Positions 35,274-46,589 of a DNA stretch of 64,000 nt are shown here, piece by piece. This stretch comes from Artocarpus heterophyllus (lineage: Eukaryota > Streptophyta > Magnoliopsida > Rosales > Moraceae): positions 33,749,521-33,813,520 of the forward strand of contig CM046333.1 of the NCBI GenBank assembly GCA_025403435.1, read 5' to 3'. Positions within the stretch are counted from its first letter, which is position 1. Each line of letters opens with the position of its first letter. Under the pieces are notes generated by a model. That model did not search any database. It saw nothing but the letters and a program-made list of their open reading frames with translations, and was not told where the DNA came from. A program made the position numbers and the translations under genes.

Positions 35274-36120
35274 TAATATGAACCTCGCCAACGATGTGAC
35301 AAAACCCAAACCCAAACATTGAATTGAACCCCAAGATCATCAAAAACACAAGTTTGCTAAGTCTTGACTCATTACCCAGCAAGATAAGAACCAAGAACCA
35401 TGGTTGTTTGCAAAACACCACACCAAGAATCTCAGGAACAACTCTAGAATCAAGATGATAAGTTTGGTTGTTTGAACGCCACAAGAAGTAACTTGATAAG
35501 TCCAAAAGTCCTCTCCAAGAATCAAGATGAAGCAAACTTTCTTTAATTGAATAATCTGAAATGTTTCATTGAAAATATTCTAAGCATTACACTATATATA
35601 GGCCACGAATTTTCAGCCCCCAAATCCCTAAAAATTTGAAATTAATGTTTAAATTTGAATAGGATTCAGTTAGATAAAGCTAGATCATGATAATCTTATC
35701 CCAATCCTAAAACAAGCCTATCCGTGCCAAAAAAGGAAGTTTTCAAATTTGAAATTTGAGCTTTTCAAATCTAAATAATAAAAGAAATTAATTGATAGAT
35801 TTACTGACATGGCGAATCTTGGTTCCCAAGAAGCTGATATGCGCAAGGCCACATTATCCGGAATCTTCATGAACTTCAATTTTGATGACTAATCTCTCTT
35901 GAATTTGTGGATCACTCATGTTGGGCCTCCACATGTATGTCTTAGCGCAAACATGTTGGATAGTCCATTTAATGCTTCTTTGAAATGCTTGGCTCTAAGT
36001 CTTGTGGTTGGTTCACTTGGCAAGCTTAAAGGATCATGCACATGCTGCCCTTGAGTCCCTCCGAGCCCACATGTGCGTTCCTCCTCTTGTATGCATGGTT
36101 GTGCAGCATCGTTTGCATCA
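35274..36120 (-). repeat. 5' LTR of element F
   Basis: 847 bp, pairing with 22201-23095. The minus-strand TATA tract is at 35593-35600. It is about 50 bases shorter than its partner, partly from a missing block near 35670. Confidence 0.92.
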
Positions 36121-36125
36121 GTTCT

Positions 36126-36265
36126 TGTACAACATAATAAAAGGCTGTCAAATTTTTCCTGTGGTTCTCACAATCTGAGGAGGTCACACCAAGTTGCTGT
36201 TGTTTTTGTTTTCAGTTTCTGAGATTCTTGCTATTCTGGTATTGTGTTCTTGAAAATTCTCATCA
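36126..36265 (+). repeat. 3' LTR of element B, second part
   Basis: Continues from GTTCTTGTACA to TTCTCATCA and matches 8112-8251 of the 5' LTR. It is followed by the closing AAGAG duplication. Confidence 0.93.
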
Positions 36266-36270
36266 AAGAG

Positions 36271-38089
36271 GATTCTTTGTTGTGTATTACTTTGAAATTT
36301 ATTGTTTTTGTTGTTTGATAAAATAAGATTGTTTTCACATTCATCTATTGGTTAAATTCATTTAAGAAATAGTTTGAGCAAATATAATATGACCAAAATG
36401 ATTTTTTTTTTAGTTTTCTAAAAACAATAAATGATGAGATGATTCTTCAAAATAATTATTAAAGCTATTGTTACACAACCATATCTATATATTTAAGAAA
36501 TATGTTGTGTGGTGGAAAAAACATGAGCATGAATGCAACAATTGATGTGGAATAATTAGAAGAAACTTTCACGTATTTTTTTTTTTTGAAAACCCTTGGT
36601 CGGCCTGCCGAACAATGATGAATTTTTAAGTTATCTTGCAAAGCCTCTACCGTTCTACCGGTTGAGAAGTTTTGGCCTATCGAAATTCCAAGCTCGGCCT
36701 GCCGAACTGGCCCTATTAAATTAGATAGTCTATAACATAATTGTCACTTAAATGTATAAGCTCATAATAGGATATTAAATAAAACCTAACAACAATTCCC
36801 ATTGATTTCAAGTAATTATACAATTTTCTATTTTTAGAATTCTATTTAAAATATTGTCTATTTTTTGTTTATTTGGATTCGTCAGATTTAAATTATCTCA
36901 GATTTCATTTGATGGGTTAAATCGGTGGGTTAAATCGGATTCGTCGGATTATCAATTTTTTGTTATAATGTATGATGAATTTATTTTATGTTATGAATTT
37001 TTTTTTATGAGTTTACAATAAGAAAAATGTTTTTATAATGTTGTTTTTGGATTTTCGTTTTATAAAACGTTTTATGTGCGTTGTTTGACACCCATTTTGC
37101 CGGCAAGTGACATCATTGTGTTCTCCTCATTGAGGACAACGAAAACTACATCAACACCTGCTCCAATTGTTGCCGGAAAACTTTTTTCTCAATTATAATT
37201 AAAACCAATACTTTCGTATGATCATCAATTTTCTTATATTCATTTATTTATTTTTGGAATAAGAATATTGAATTTTAAAGCATGTAAATCTTGGCATTTG
37301 ACACAATTGGATGTGAATAATGCTTTTCTCAACGGAGATTTATTTAAGGAAGTTTACATGGTCTTCCCCTTGGTTATGGCAGTAAGGGGGAGCATTCCAA
37401 GCAAGAACTTTTGACGACGTTTTTTTTCAGCTAAAAATATCATAAATGTGCCACTTTTAATAGTGGTTTTCTCAAAAACTATTGTTAAAAATGGAACATC
37501 AGGGTCCATGAGATGTTCTATGTACACGCTTGATGATGTTTAAAAATTGTCATCGTCGGTGTATGATTTAATAAATTACTACAGTCAAACCCATTTTTAT
37601 GTGCTTGGCTACTTCAGTTCAAACCAAAATTTTAAGTTGCTGATACAATGTTAAGAAAAAGTAACTTACAATGTCAAAAAAAAAAATCTTACAATTTAAA
37701 ACTTTTACATATTATAATATTTAAACTAAAAGTTTTAATTCAAACCATGCTTCCTAAACACACTAGTAGTGTAAACTCAGTGGATTTATAAGTGGATACA
37801 TCTGTCTTCTCTACCAACAGATAAAAAACCATTTTACGCACTGTTTCATGGAATCACTGGAGAAAAACTCTCGGTCTTTTGCGATATAACATTCGACATT
37901 AACAAAATAAAAATTAAAAAAAAAAGTATATATAGCGGTTACTACAAAATATTATATATTCTTTTTTTATTCGGTGAACCGATATTATTATAAATAATTA
38001 CAAAATATATTATTCTGAAATTCCTATAAGAAAAGTTATGACGATTGGCGCACAAACTAGGAACCAAGCTCCTTAGATTGCATATAATC
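36271..38089. other. Host DNA with retroelement scraps
   Basis: No gene. It holds two copies of the TCGGCCTGCCGAA dyad (36600 and 36702), suggesting a scrap of family-1 leader or U3, and the Copia RT relic at 37282-37410. A TTTTTTTTCAGC-bearing stretch near 37420 and the rest are AT-rich and unrecognised. Confidence 0.55.
37282..37410 (+). pseudogene. Copia reverse-transcriptase relic
   Basis: One frame at 37292-37360 reads [23 protein letters not shown], the core RT block of Copia elements (Q-DV-NAFL-G-L-E-VYM). A frame change then gives a PLGY-like block. No LTR or other domain is attached, so it is an isolated fragment unrelated to the nested elements by position. Confidence 0.8.
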
Positions 38090-38095
38090 TTTATT
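38090..38095 (-). terminator. Poly(A) signal of CLE-like gene
   Basis: AATAAA on the minus strand, 82 bases downstream of the stop codon; a normal distance for a plant mRNA. Confidence 0.6.
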
Positions 38096-38176
38096 ATAGA
38101 ATATAATTCAAGCTTGCATAAGTTTCTTCTACGTGATGAAGAACAATACACAACCTTTAGTGCAGTAGTAAAATGA

Positions 38177-38506
38177 CTAAACAGCCGGAGGCGATTCGGA
38201 AGATTTAGCCTGATTTGGACCAGTTGGGACAAGTCGTTTCAGATGCCATGATTTTGACGACCAAGTTTTCGTCACCGGAATCTTCGTATCTAATGTTGTA
38301 GTTGCTGCTCCTCCTCCTCTTCCTGGTAGTGAATTATGTAAAGGATTTGGACCACTTGGAACCACTTCTTTTATGTCATATGATTTTTTCGCACAATTTC
38401 CCCCTGCAAACTTTTGCACATTAACAATATCGTTTCGGCTGGCTCTTGCAAATGACACCAACAGAAAAAGAGTGAAACCTAGAGGAAATGAAATTTTGGA
38501 GAACAT
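38177..38506 (-). CDS. CLE-type secreted signalling peptide precursor with two motifs
   Basis: An intact 109-codon frame, ATG at 38506, stop TAG at 38179-38177. Residues 1-22 form a signal peptide (hydrophobic FTLFLLVSFA, small residues near the cleavage site). Residues 47-58 read EVVPSGPNPLHN, a CLE dodecamer matching the CLE9/10-type RLVPSGPNPLHN except at the first two positions. Residues 91-102 read RLVPTGPNQAKS, a second CLE-like motif with the conserved VP-GPN core but a changed end. Both are preceded by Lys and lie in similar surroundings (KSYDIKEVVPSGPN and KSWHLKRLVPTGPN), so the second arose by internal duplication. CLE peptides are cut from such precursors and act outside the cell on LRR receptor kinases. 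The gene has no intron, as is common in the family. It is the only host gene here that looks intact. Confidence 0.78.
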   Translation of the reverse strand: MFSKISFPLGFTLFLLVSFARASRNDIVNVQKFAGGNCAKKSYDIKEVVPSGPNPLHNSLPGRGGGAATTTLDTKIPVTKTWSSKSWHLKRLVPTGPNQAKSSESPPAV

Positions 38507-38582
38507 TTTCTTTTACTTGAACTTGTTGTCAGAAATATGATTCCAAATTTTTAACGTGTTTAGGCAAATTTACGGGAGGGTG

Positions 38583-38590
38583 TATATATA
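38583..38590 (-). promoter_or_regulatory. TATA box of CLE-like gene
   Basis: On the minus strand TATATATA lies 77 bases upstream of the start codon, which would place the transcription start about 45-50 bases before the ATG. Confidence 0.65.
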
Positions 38591-38677
38591 GTGTGAGGGT
38601 TGAGGCTTATATTGACAAGTTTTAATCTTCCCCTAATATAAGGGTAGAATTAAGATTCTTTTTTTTTTTTTTTTTTG

Positions 38678-39310
38678 TGATCTGATCATTCCGAAAATTT
38701 TTTTCAGTTGTGATATTAGTGATAATAATCTCCATTTGTTTCGTAATTCCTTTATTATTCTTATTATTATTATTATTATTATTATTGGCTAAGATTGTTT
38801 TCTAAATATAAGAGATAACGTTAGAAATTAATACTTATTAGTATGGAGATCGTCATATAATATATATATATATGTGTATATGTTATTGGCTAAGGTTGTT
38901 TTCTAATTAGAGATTCCGTATCTGGGCTGATACCGGAAAAAACATAAGAGATAACGTTAGAAATTAATACTTATTAATATGGAGATCGTCATATAATATA
39001 TATATATATATATATATATTGTAGTTTTCAATTTGGAAGTTGATATTGCTAGTCTTTATTCTTGCAAAAGAGAAAGGAAAAAAAAAACAAAAAACAAACA
39101 AACGATTTGCGTTGATATATTTGTATAATATCGCAAGGCTCCTCCTTAAGAAAAAATTAAAATTACGAAGTGCAGCTATTCTTACGGCAACAGCGTATCG
39201 ATCCATGGCTTGCATCTCTAAGAGCCTCAATTATAGGGGACGTGAATTAGGAAGTAAAAAAGGAGGAAAGCGTTGTGCGTTCATTCTAGCCAAAAATATA
39301 GTGACTACTT
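38678..39310. repeat. Local segmental duplication, copy 1
   Basis: The blocks CAGTTGTGATATTAGTG, TAATCTC, GATTCCGTATCTG, TATGGAGATCGTCAT and CATTCTAGCC recur in the same order in copy 2 at 40195-40545, with many substitutions. Inside copy 1, a 136-bp tandem repeat (AGAGATAACGTTAG at 38811 and 38947) has a second TATGGAGATCGTCAT and (AT)n. A (TTA)n run is at 38760-38786. No coding. Confidence 0.65.
38856..39019. repeat. (AT)n microsatellites
   Basis: Two AT runs, 38856-38873 and 38996-39019, one at the end of each unit of the 136-bp tandem repeat. Confidence 0.85.
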
Positions 39311-40194
39311 ATAATTGAATTTAAAAAAAAAAAAAACGATTTGATGGGATATGGTGTGAAGCCTAAAATCTTTAAAGGTGGGGGTGGGTCTATTGTCACT
39401 TCCTAATTCACTCTTCTCACACCTTTTTTTATAAATTATTTTATTACTGAATTACCATTGGTAAAATTACTTTTAAGAACAAAGATTTTTTTAAGAAGTT
39501 ACTGATAGCACACCTCATCTTTAAAAAAATCCATTTGATAAATGAGTTTCAGTTATACTTCAAATCTTAAGCTTTAAATTTGGATTATACTTATGTTGAA
39601 AAATTTAACAACAGCATTATGTGAATTAATGATTTTGTGAACAGTAAACTTCAAAAAGATGAATATGAAACTCTATTAAAAATTAAAACATTCGTAACGT
39701 TTTTAGTTAAGAGTTTGGTTTAATTCATGTCTTCTGAAAAAAAAAAGAAAAAAAAAGAAGAGGTTTTTCAACTGCTAAAAAAATCTGCCCTACTTTCGAA
39801 AGGATAAGAATAATGTACATGGTATATTCAATACTATTATTGTTTCTTACATATGAATCCTTTTTCTTTTTCTTTTTTTTTTTCCCTTTGGGTGTACTAA
39901 AAGAGGGCATAGTGATTCTCAAAAAACAAAAAAAGAATGCATATTGTTGCACTATTCACTTTTGGTAGTCAGTGTTTTAGTGCCCTTTTTTTTTTTTTGC
40001 TTTTTTTTTGTCATTTAAGTTTTTAACCTTTTTTTTTTGCTCTATTTATCTAATTTAATCGCTTACTTTTTCTATTTTTTTTAACTGTACCATTTAATGC
40101 TTTACCTTTTTTCATTTTTTTACAAAAAAAAAAAAGAGGTATTTGTTTACTATTATCTCTTAAAAACGGTGTTTGATGATTTGTTTCCTTTTTT
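39311..40194. other. Non-genic DNA between duplicated blocks
   Basis: AT-rich with many poly-A and poly-T runs (39320, 39738, 39860, 39985, 40030, 40125). No gene supported. Confidence 0.6.
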
Positions 40195-40545
40195 GTGATT
40201 TGATAATCATTTTGAAGATCTCTTTTCAGTTGTAATATTAGTGGTAATAACCTCTTTGTTTTCTAATTCCTTCTAGATTACGGATTCCATATCTGTGCTA
40301 ATAACGGAAAAATATTTTCAACTTTTTAAAGAATTCAATGCTAGTTAATATGGAGATTGTCATATTTTTTTTGAATTTGAAAGCTGATTCTCATTTTTCT
40401 TGCAAAAAATCGATTTGCATTGATTCTTTGACGTAATTTGCCCCCCATGATACTGCATTGGAAAGTGCAGTAAATGATTGCCTCTGTAATAGAGGGAACG
40501 AATATAAGGAGGTAGAAAAGGAAAGCTTTCATTCTAGCCCAAAAA
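40195..40545. repeat. Local segmental duplication, copy 2
   Basis: Shares ordered blocks with 38678-39310 (CAGTTGTAATATTAGTG, GATTCCATATCTG, TATGGAGATTGTCAT, CATTCTAGCC). The 136-bp tandem repeat of copy 1 is present here only once, so that repeat arose after the duplication. Confidence 0.65.
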
Positions 40546-41307
40546 AATAAAAAAGAGATTATTCAAATATTTAATTACGAGCCTTCAGTCATAAAAAAAA
40601 TGCTTCATATAATTATCCTAAAAACAGTTAATATTTATTGTGATATCATTATTTGTGGATCTTATGATCTTTAATCTAATATTTGCAAATTCTGGGTCGT
40701 AACAATATTGTGTTCATATAACTAAATATTGTTGACTTCTACATAACCTTACGCAAAACCGCGAGTTTGATGTATTTAAATATTTATTTTTTGCATGTAC
40801 AAAAGCGTCAACCGACGTTGGGTTTCAAAGATTCATTCCTTTTTCTTTTTTTTGCCTTTACTATTTTTATTTCTTTTCTTTTTTTGTCGGTTTTTAAATT
40901 CTGTCATTTTTTTCCCTATTTATTAAGTAAAACTAGCAACAATCTCAAGGAATTTTCGAATCCGTTAATAATGTTGATGTATTGACCAAATCATTAGGGA
41001 GACTCGAAAATTCAGGATGTTTTTGTGCTCAATCTAAATGCATCAGGCAATCTCAATACTTTGACACTGGTAGACCAAATTTGAGAGAATCTTGGAGTAT
41101 TGCATTTACCACATCAAATTGAACAATTGCAAAGCGTTGTCAAGACTCTATGCGCGCAACAAGATGTAGCACCTATAGTTGAGGATATTGCATTGACCAT
41201 TGATCAACCCCATTTCTTCAAGGCTAACTGCATTGTTCATGAGACAAACGTAGCGTTAACTCGTGATTACGATAGAAAAATAACCATTTAGTAGCAATAT
41301 TTTTATG
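40546..41307 (+). other. Host DNA with a possible Copia pol C-terminal relic
   Basis: At 40954-41040 one frame reads NNVDVLTKSLGRLENS, resembling the pol end of Copia elements (N-AD-LTKSL). A 63-codon open frame at 41100-41291 (IEQLQSVVKTLCAQQD-) matches nothing I know. The evidence is weak; no LTR or polypurine tract follows before the E fragment. Confidence 0.35.
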
Positions 41308-42475
41308 TCATCGCTATCCATGGCTTTTTTGTAGAGTTAATAATATTCTCTTATGAGCATTATCCTATAATTCGAATATTGGAACGCTCAACCATTCAGA
41401 TACATAGATATAACCGAATGGTATACTATTTATGAATTAAGTATTCCAATTGTGAGATAATAGAAGATAAGATAAAAATAATTAGGTAGGTGAAACAACA
41501 TTTATCCTTAAGCAGATTATGAATATTCTATCGGGATATTACATATTATGATATGTCATGGATGATTAGCTTATTGGAGCTTTGTAATTTTATATAGTTC
41601 AAGAGTCTAGCTTTAAGCTTTTAGTGGAGTAGCGTTAAGAGTTGATAATTATAAAATATATGTCTGGAATATGTTATTTTATAATTATAGGAGCTTGATC
41701 TATATATCTCCATTGGGTCCTCTTTACTGGCTCGTAATTAATTCACAAAATTAATTCATATTGGCTGGATTTAATAATTCATGTTAGTTTATTGTTGAAT
41801 TAATTTTGTGAATTAATTCAAGATAAACATGTTGAATTATTTGGATAATATTTTATTTCATATAGAATTATCTGTATATCATTGTTTTAATCAAATAGCT
41901 TCTCTATTGGGTTATTTGAATTGAAACTAGGGCTCTATCTGAGATTCTCGTGTGAAAATAAAGTATTCTAAGATCTCTAGATTATTGCTTGGTCTGTAGG
42001 CAGATGGTCAAGTTTGGTAGGCCAATGTAGATAATTCGTCAGCCTGGTACAGTTAGTTTGGCAGGCCAGTGGAGCTGGTTCGACAGGCCGCTCTCCCAAA
42101 TCGGTATGCCAAACATGCGATAATCAAATTACGTGTTTTTGACACTTTTTTATTAAAAGTTGACCTAGACTTGAGTTTTGAAGCCTAATTTGATAAGGAC
42201 TACCCTAGATTCGACTATTATATAAAAGGAACTATTTTTTATTGTTCCTTAGATCATTTGAAAAGTAAAGAATGAGTACTCTAGTAAGAGAAACTCTGAA
42301 ACTCCTTGAGAGCTATTGTTCAATATCATGAATCTTAGCTCTTGGTTTTTCTCAAGTAGTTGGAAGGAGAGTCACCGGAGGAAATACTGTGCACAGTATA
42401 ACCACCCATAGTCCAATCATAGATAGAGAATAGCAAAGAAGATTAGTTAGTTGAGGCTCTTTTGAAATGTTCTTC
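41308..42475 (+). mobile_element. Copia family 1 LTR E, left part (5'-truncated)
   Basis: Aligns with the latter half of the family-1 LTR from the block CCATGGCTTTTTTGTAGAG onward, including degenerate dyads (41995-42115, such as TTTGGCAGGCCAG) and the GTATGTGCAC-type 5' UTR end. About 800 bases of the LTR start are missing. The fragment stops at TCTTC, where element D is inserted, and continues at 57637. Confidence 0.88.
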
Positions 42476-43411
42476 TAACTCGAATAAAGTTGCACAACCA
42501 TGCATACAAGAGAGGCAACATTCACGTGGGCGTGGAGGAACTCAAAGGCAGCATTCACATGATCCATTAAGCTTGCCAAGGGGGCTGATCACAAGGCTTA
42601 GAGCCAAACATTTCAAAGAACTATTAAATGGAATAATCCAACAAGCTTGGGCTGAGACATACACATGGAGGCCCAGCATGAGTGATCCACGAATTCAAGA
42701 TAGATTAGTCACCAAGATTGAAGTTCATGAAGGTTCCAGATGATGTGGCCTTGCGCATATCAGCTTCTTGGAAACCAAGATTCGCCATGTTAGCAAAGCA
42801 TATTAGCTTCTTGGAAACCAAGATTCGCCATGTCAGCAAATCTATTAATTAGTTTCTTTTAAAATTTAGATTTGTAAAGTCCAAATTTCAAGAAGAAAAA
42901 AACTTGCCTTTTTTCTTTAGGAATAGGCATGTTTTAGGACTATTTTTAGGATAGATTATCTAGCTGAATCCTATTCAAATTAGGAATAATTTTAGGATAA
43001 GATTACCTGGCTAAATATTAATTAAATTTTAAACATTAATTTTGAATTTTAGGGAATTATTATTAGAGTTTGGGCTAGAAAATTCATGGCCCATATAATT
43101 GTAGTGCTTAGAATTTTTTCAAGGACAATTTAGATTATTCAATCGAAGAAGTGTATTTCTTCTTGGTTTTTGAAAGGACTCTTGAACTTATCAAGTTAAT
43201 CTTGTGGCGTTCAAACAACCAAACTTATCATCTTAAATTCTTGAATTATTCTTGAGATTCTTGGTATGGCATTTTCAAACAACCGTAGTTCTTGGTTCTT
43301 ACTTTGCTAGGTAACGAGTCAAGACTCAACAAACTTATGTCTTGAAGATCTTGGGGTTTGATTCAACGTTTGGTGTTGGGTTTTGTCAGATCATTGGTGA
43401 GGTTTATATCA
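42476..43411 (+). repeat. 5' LTR of element D
   Basis: Pairs with 56710-57631. The first bases have degraded (TAACTC against TGATGT in the 3' LTR). It ends GGTTTATATCA just before the primer-binding site. A 45-base internal repeat of TTAGCTTCTTGGAAACCAAG occurs near 42764 and 42808. Confidence 0.9.
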
Positions 43412-44106
43412 GTTGGCATCAGAGCTTAGGGTTCCAAGGCAAGTTTGATTATCCTTTATGCTTTATTGATTTCTTTCTTGTTCCTTGAATTAAAATTCTG
43501 GAAAAAAAATTGCTGGCCAAAATTCTAAAATTGGGGTTATCTAGGGTTCTTTGTTCCTAGTCGAATCAAAACTAGGATTTCCTTGTTTCTGTTGGGAACA
43601 GATTTCTTTGGAGTTTGGTTTCTTTCAATTTTCGGATTCGTTCTTGATTTCTTTAGCAATGTATTCATATTTTAAAAGAAAGATAAAAAGGGAAAAAACA
43701 TAAAAACAAAAAACAATGAAAGAAGAAAGAAAAGAAAGAAAAAAAACTAGGTCTCTTGCTGCTCATTATTCCTATAACTTCCTTGTGGAGTTGACCTAAC
43801 ATCCCTTACTCTTGAACCATCATTGTCACTTTTAATTGCTTGTATCAGTTTCTTGAGAATTGCTTATTGAATCTTGTCGTTTGTTTCTTTTGCTTCTCAT
43901 CTTGAATTGCTACTTGAATCTTGATTGTTCTTGAGTCTAATTAAGAATTAAAGAAGACACACCGAGTAGAAAAGGGCAAAAGTGGTGAGAACATAAGAGG
44001 GTAAAATTCGTTGAGTGACAAACATGAGAGTAGGTGAATCTTTTTTGAGTGAAACACGTGAGATAGTGCTTGTGAGGTTTCTAATCTTATTTTGCAGATC
44101 CTAAAT
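43412..44106 (+). other. Primer-binding site and leader of element D
   Basis: GTTGGCATCAGAGCTTAGG directly follows the LTR (43412-43430) and resembles the initiator-Met tRNA complement. The leader contains a purine-rich AAAGAAAG tract (43676-43746), the single-copy equivalent of the duplicated tract in F. Confidence 0.8.
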
Positions 44107-45400
44107 ATGTTGTACAATCAAGAAGAAAACTCAACCAAAGAGATCCAACAGCAAACCATTCTAAACCTGCAATTACAGGCATTGTTGAAGGAGATGAGAT
44201 GATTGATGAGGGCTAAATTGGAGCAAATTCATGAAAGGATAGAGAGGTTGGAAGAAGAGGCAACTAGGGGGCAGCCTCAAAACGCTCCCATTAGGCAACC
44301 ACTTAGGCGAGTACAACCCAAAGTACAATGGGGTAATGTTGAAGGTGAAGAGGAGTTGGAGGAGTTGGATGAAGCACCAATGAACCGGGGCAGGTTTGGG
44401 TGTGGTTATGGGAATAAAGAAGCTAGGATGGGCTGGATGATGATTTGAGAAGCATTAAGGTGAAAATTCCGTCCTTCCAAGGTAGAAACAATCCTAAGGC
44501 TTATCTAGAATGGGAGAAGAGAATGGAGATGCTCTTCGATTGTCACAATTTCTCTGAGATTAAAAAGGTAAAACATGCTGCAATTGAATTCATCGATTAT
44601 GCTCTTGTTTGGTGGGATCAATTGTTGAGGAATAGGAGGTGAAATCACGAACATCCTGTTGAAACGTGGGATAAGATAAAGACAATCATTGGAAGACGTT
44701 TCCTTCTAAACCACTGCCATCGAGAATTGTTCAATAAGTTGCAACATCTAACCCAAGGATCCAAGAGCGTAGATAAATACTGCAAAGAGATGGAGGTTGC
44801 TATGATCTGAGTACATGTAGAGGAGGACAAAGAAGCCACCATGGCTAGGTTCTTGCATAAATTAAACCGTGAGATAGTAAATGTGGTGGAGATACAACAT
44901 TATATGGAGTTGACGAATATAGTGCACCAAGCCACCAAAGTTGAGCAACAATTGAAGCAAAGAAATATGGCTAAGAGGGGAACAAGCATGGCTACTACAA
45001 ACTCATGAAAACAACCCCTAAACAGGATGAATTTCCATCAACCAAGCCTATTCAAACCCTCTAAGGATGCCAAACAAGCTGCGACACCAAAACAAGGTAA
45101 CACCAAGTCCTCTACTTCTAGAAATCATGACATTAAGTGTTTCAAATGTTAAGGCAGTGGTCACATAGCTAGCCAATGTCTGAATAAAAGGGTGATGGTG
45201 ATGAATGCTCAAGGAAAGATTGAGTTGAAAGATGAACAAGGAGACAAAGTAGAGGACATGCCACCTCTAAAGATGCCTATGATGGGTATGCGATGGAAGG
45301 AGAATCATTAGTGGCAATATGAGCTCTCAGAGCACAAGTTAAGGAAAAAGAAAATAACAAGCGGGAGAACTTGTTTCATACTCGATGTTTTATGAATAAC
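44107..45400 (+). pseudogene. Element D gag
   Basis: ATG at 44107 (MLYNQEEN-). TGA at codon 32 (44200-44202) is shared with F. Then come an MRAKLEQIHERIERLEEE coiled segment, acidic and Gly/Arg parts, and the capsid core (KVKIPSFQGRNNPKAYLEWEK, WWDQLL, LFNKLQHLTQGSKSV). The zinc knuckle CFKC-GSGHIASQC (about 45140-45181) keeps all four ligands but has a TAA inside. Further stops lie near 44447, 44641 and 44808. Confidence 0.9.
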
Positions 45401-46589
45401 AATTTTATAGTGTTATAATAGATGGAGGAAGTTGTACCAACATAACCAGCACCGAACTAGTAGAGAAATTGGCATTACTTACCTTGAAACATCCACGACC
45501 GTACTGGGTACAATGACTAAATAATTGCGGAGAAATCAAGGAAACCAAACAAGTGTTGGTGGTGTTTTCCATTAGCAAGTATGAGGATGAGGTGCTTTGT
45601 GATGTGGTACCTATACACGCATGTCACATCCTATTGGGAAGACCATGGCAGTACGATCAATGGGTCACAGATGACAGTTTCACCAATTGGTGCTCCTTTA
45701 TCATTAAAAAGTAGCCTATATCACTTGTACCATTGACTCCAAGACAAGTTCTCGAAGACTAACTAAAGATGCAAAGAGCGAGTGAAAAGAGAAAAGAACA
45801 AGAGAGAGATGCCAAGGCTGAGAGAAAAGAAAAAGAGAGACAGGCCGAAGCTGAGAGGAAAGAAAAAGAGTAGAGAGAAAAGGTGAAAGGCAAAAACGTG
45901 AAAAAGAGTGAGAGCGAAAAGGAAAGAATGACAGTCTTGGTGTGTGCAAGAAAGAAAAAATACAATTTCATTGCAAAGAAAAGTGAGGCCAAGAGAGCTT
46001 TACTTTCACAATAGCCCCTTATAGTGCTCATGTATAAGGAGGCCCTTTGTGTACTAATGATCTTGCCAGTTCTTTGCCAAGCAACGTTGTTTTTCTTTTG
46101 CAGGAATTTAAGGATGTTTTTCCCAAAGAGTGCCTTCTAGTTTACCTTTAATTTGAGGAATTGAACATCAAATTGATTTTATACTTGATGCAACAATTCC
46201 AAACAGACCTACTTATAGAAGTAATCTGAGGAGACGAAGGAACTTCAACAACAAGTTAATGAGCTAATGGAGAAGCTGAAAATTAGAAAGAGCACGAGCC
46301 CTTGCACGGTTCTAGTGTTATTAGTGTCAAAGAAGGATGGGACATGGAGGATGTATGTTGATTGCCGAGCCATCAACAACATTACGATAAAGTATTGATA
46401 TCCCATTCCTCAATTAGACGATATACTAGATGAATTGCATGGCTCTTGTATGTTTTCTAAAATTGATCTTAAAAGTGGATACCATCATATTAGAAGGAAA
46501 TAATGTGATGAGTGGAAAATTGCCTTTAAAATAAAATATGGATTATATGAATGGTTAGTTTTGCCTTTTGGATTAACTAATGCACCTAG
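45401..46589 (+). pseudogene. Element D protease, charged linker and RT N-terminus
   Basis: The protease region has an active-site-like IIDGGSCTN near 45420 after a frame change, then LLGRPWQYDQ near 45640. The Lys/Glu/Arg-rich linker is at 45770-45960 (ERKEKERQAEAERKEKE). RT blocks [31 protein letters not shown] and [13 protein letters not shown] run up to 46589, where element C enters. Several stops are scattered through the region. Confidence 0.88.

Larger units (their letters stand above)
22201..36120 (-). mobile_element. Gypsy element F (interrupted)
   Basis: A Ty3/Gypsy retrotransposon on the minus strand, inserted in the 3' LTR of B with duplication GTTCT (22196-22200 and 36121-36125). 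Read on the minus strand the order is LTR, primer-binding site, leader, gag, protease, charged linker, RT, RNase H, integrase, polypurine tract, LTR. This order, with RT before integrase, defines Gypsy. Its gag holds element G (27488-34191). LTR and leader match element D on the opposite strand, so D and F are one family. The integrase wording recalls centromeric-type chromoviruses from memory; this is unverified. Stops and frame changes make it inactive. Confidence 0.93.
7794..36265 (+). mobile_element. Copia element B (interrupted)
   Basis: A Ty1/Copia retrotransposon with LTRs of about 455 bp, split by two later insertions. Its own sequence is 7794-8456, 18103-22200 and 36126-36265. The 5' LTR starts TGTTCAGAATTGAGAC and the 3' LTR starts TGTTGAGAATTGAGAC; both end TTCTCATCA. 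The duplication AAGAG flanks the whole 28.5-kb unit at 7789-7793 and 36266-36270. Domain order after gag is protease, integrase, reverse transcriptase, RNase H, which defines Copia. Gag and pol carry stops and the integrase has lost catalytic residues, so the copy is dead. It is the oldest member of the stack, since A and F both lie inside it. Confidence 0.93.

Noticed and set aside
22201..36120. Possible envelope gene in the Gypsy elements
   Set aside because: No frame with a signal peptide and transmembrane segment lies between integrase and the 3' LTR in F, G or D.
37942..38232. 96-codon minus-strand frame overlapping the CLE-like gene end
   Set aside because: It is out of frame with the CLE-like gene and lacks any motif; it reads into the 3' untranslated region.
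42462..42743. 93-codon open frame at the start of element D
   Set aside because: It lies inside the 5' LTR (the matching frame in the 3' LTR is 56734-56976); it may be the overlap of the pol end with the LTR but is not a separate gene.
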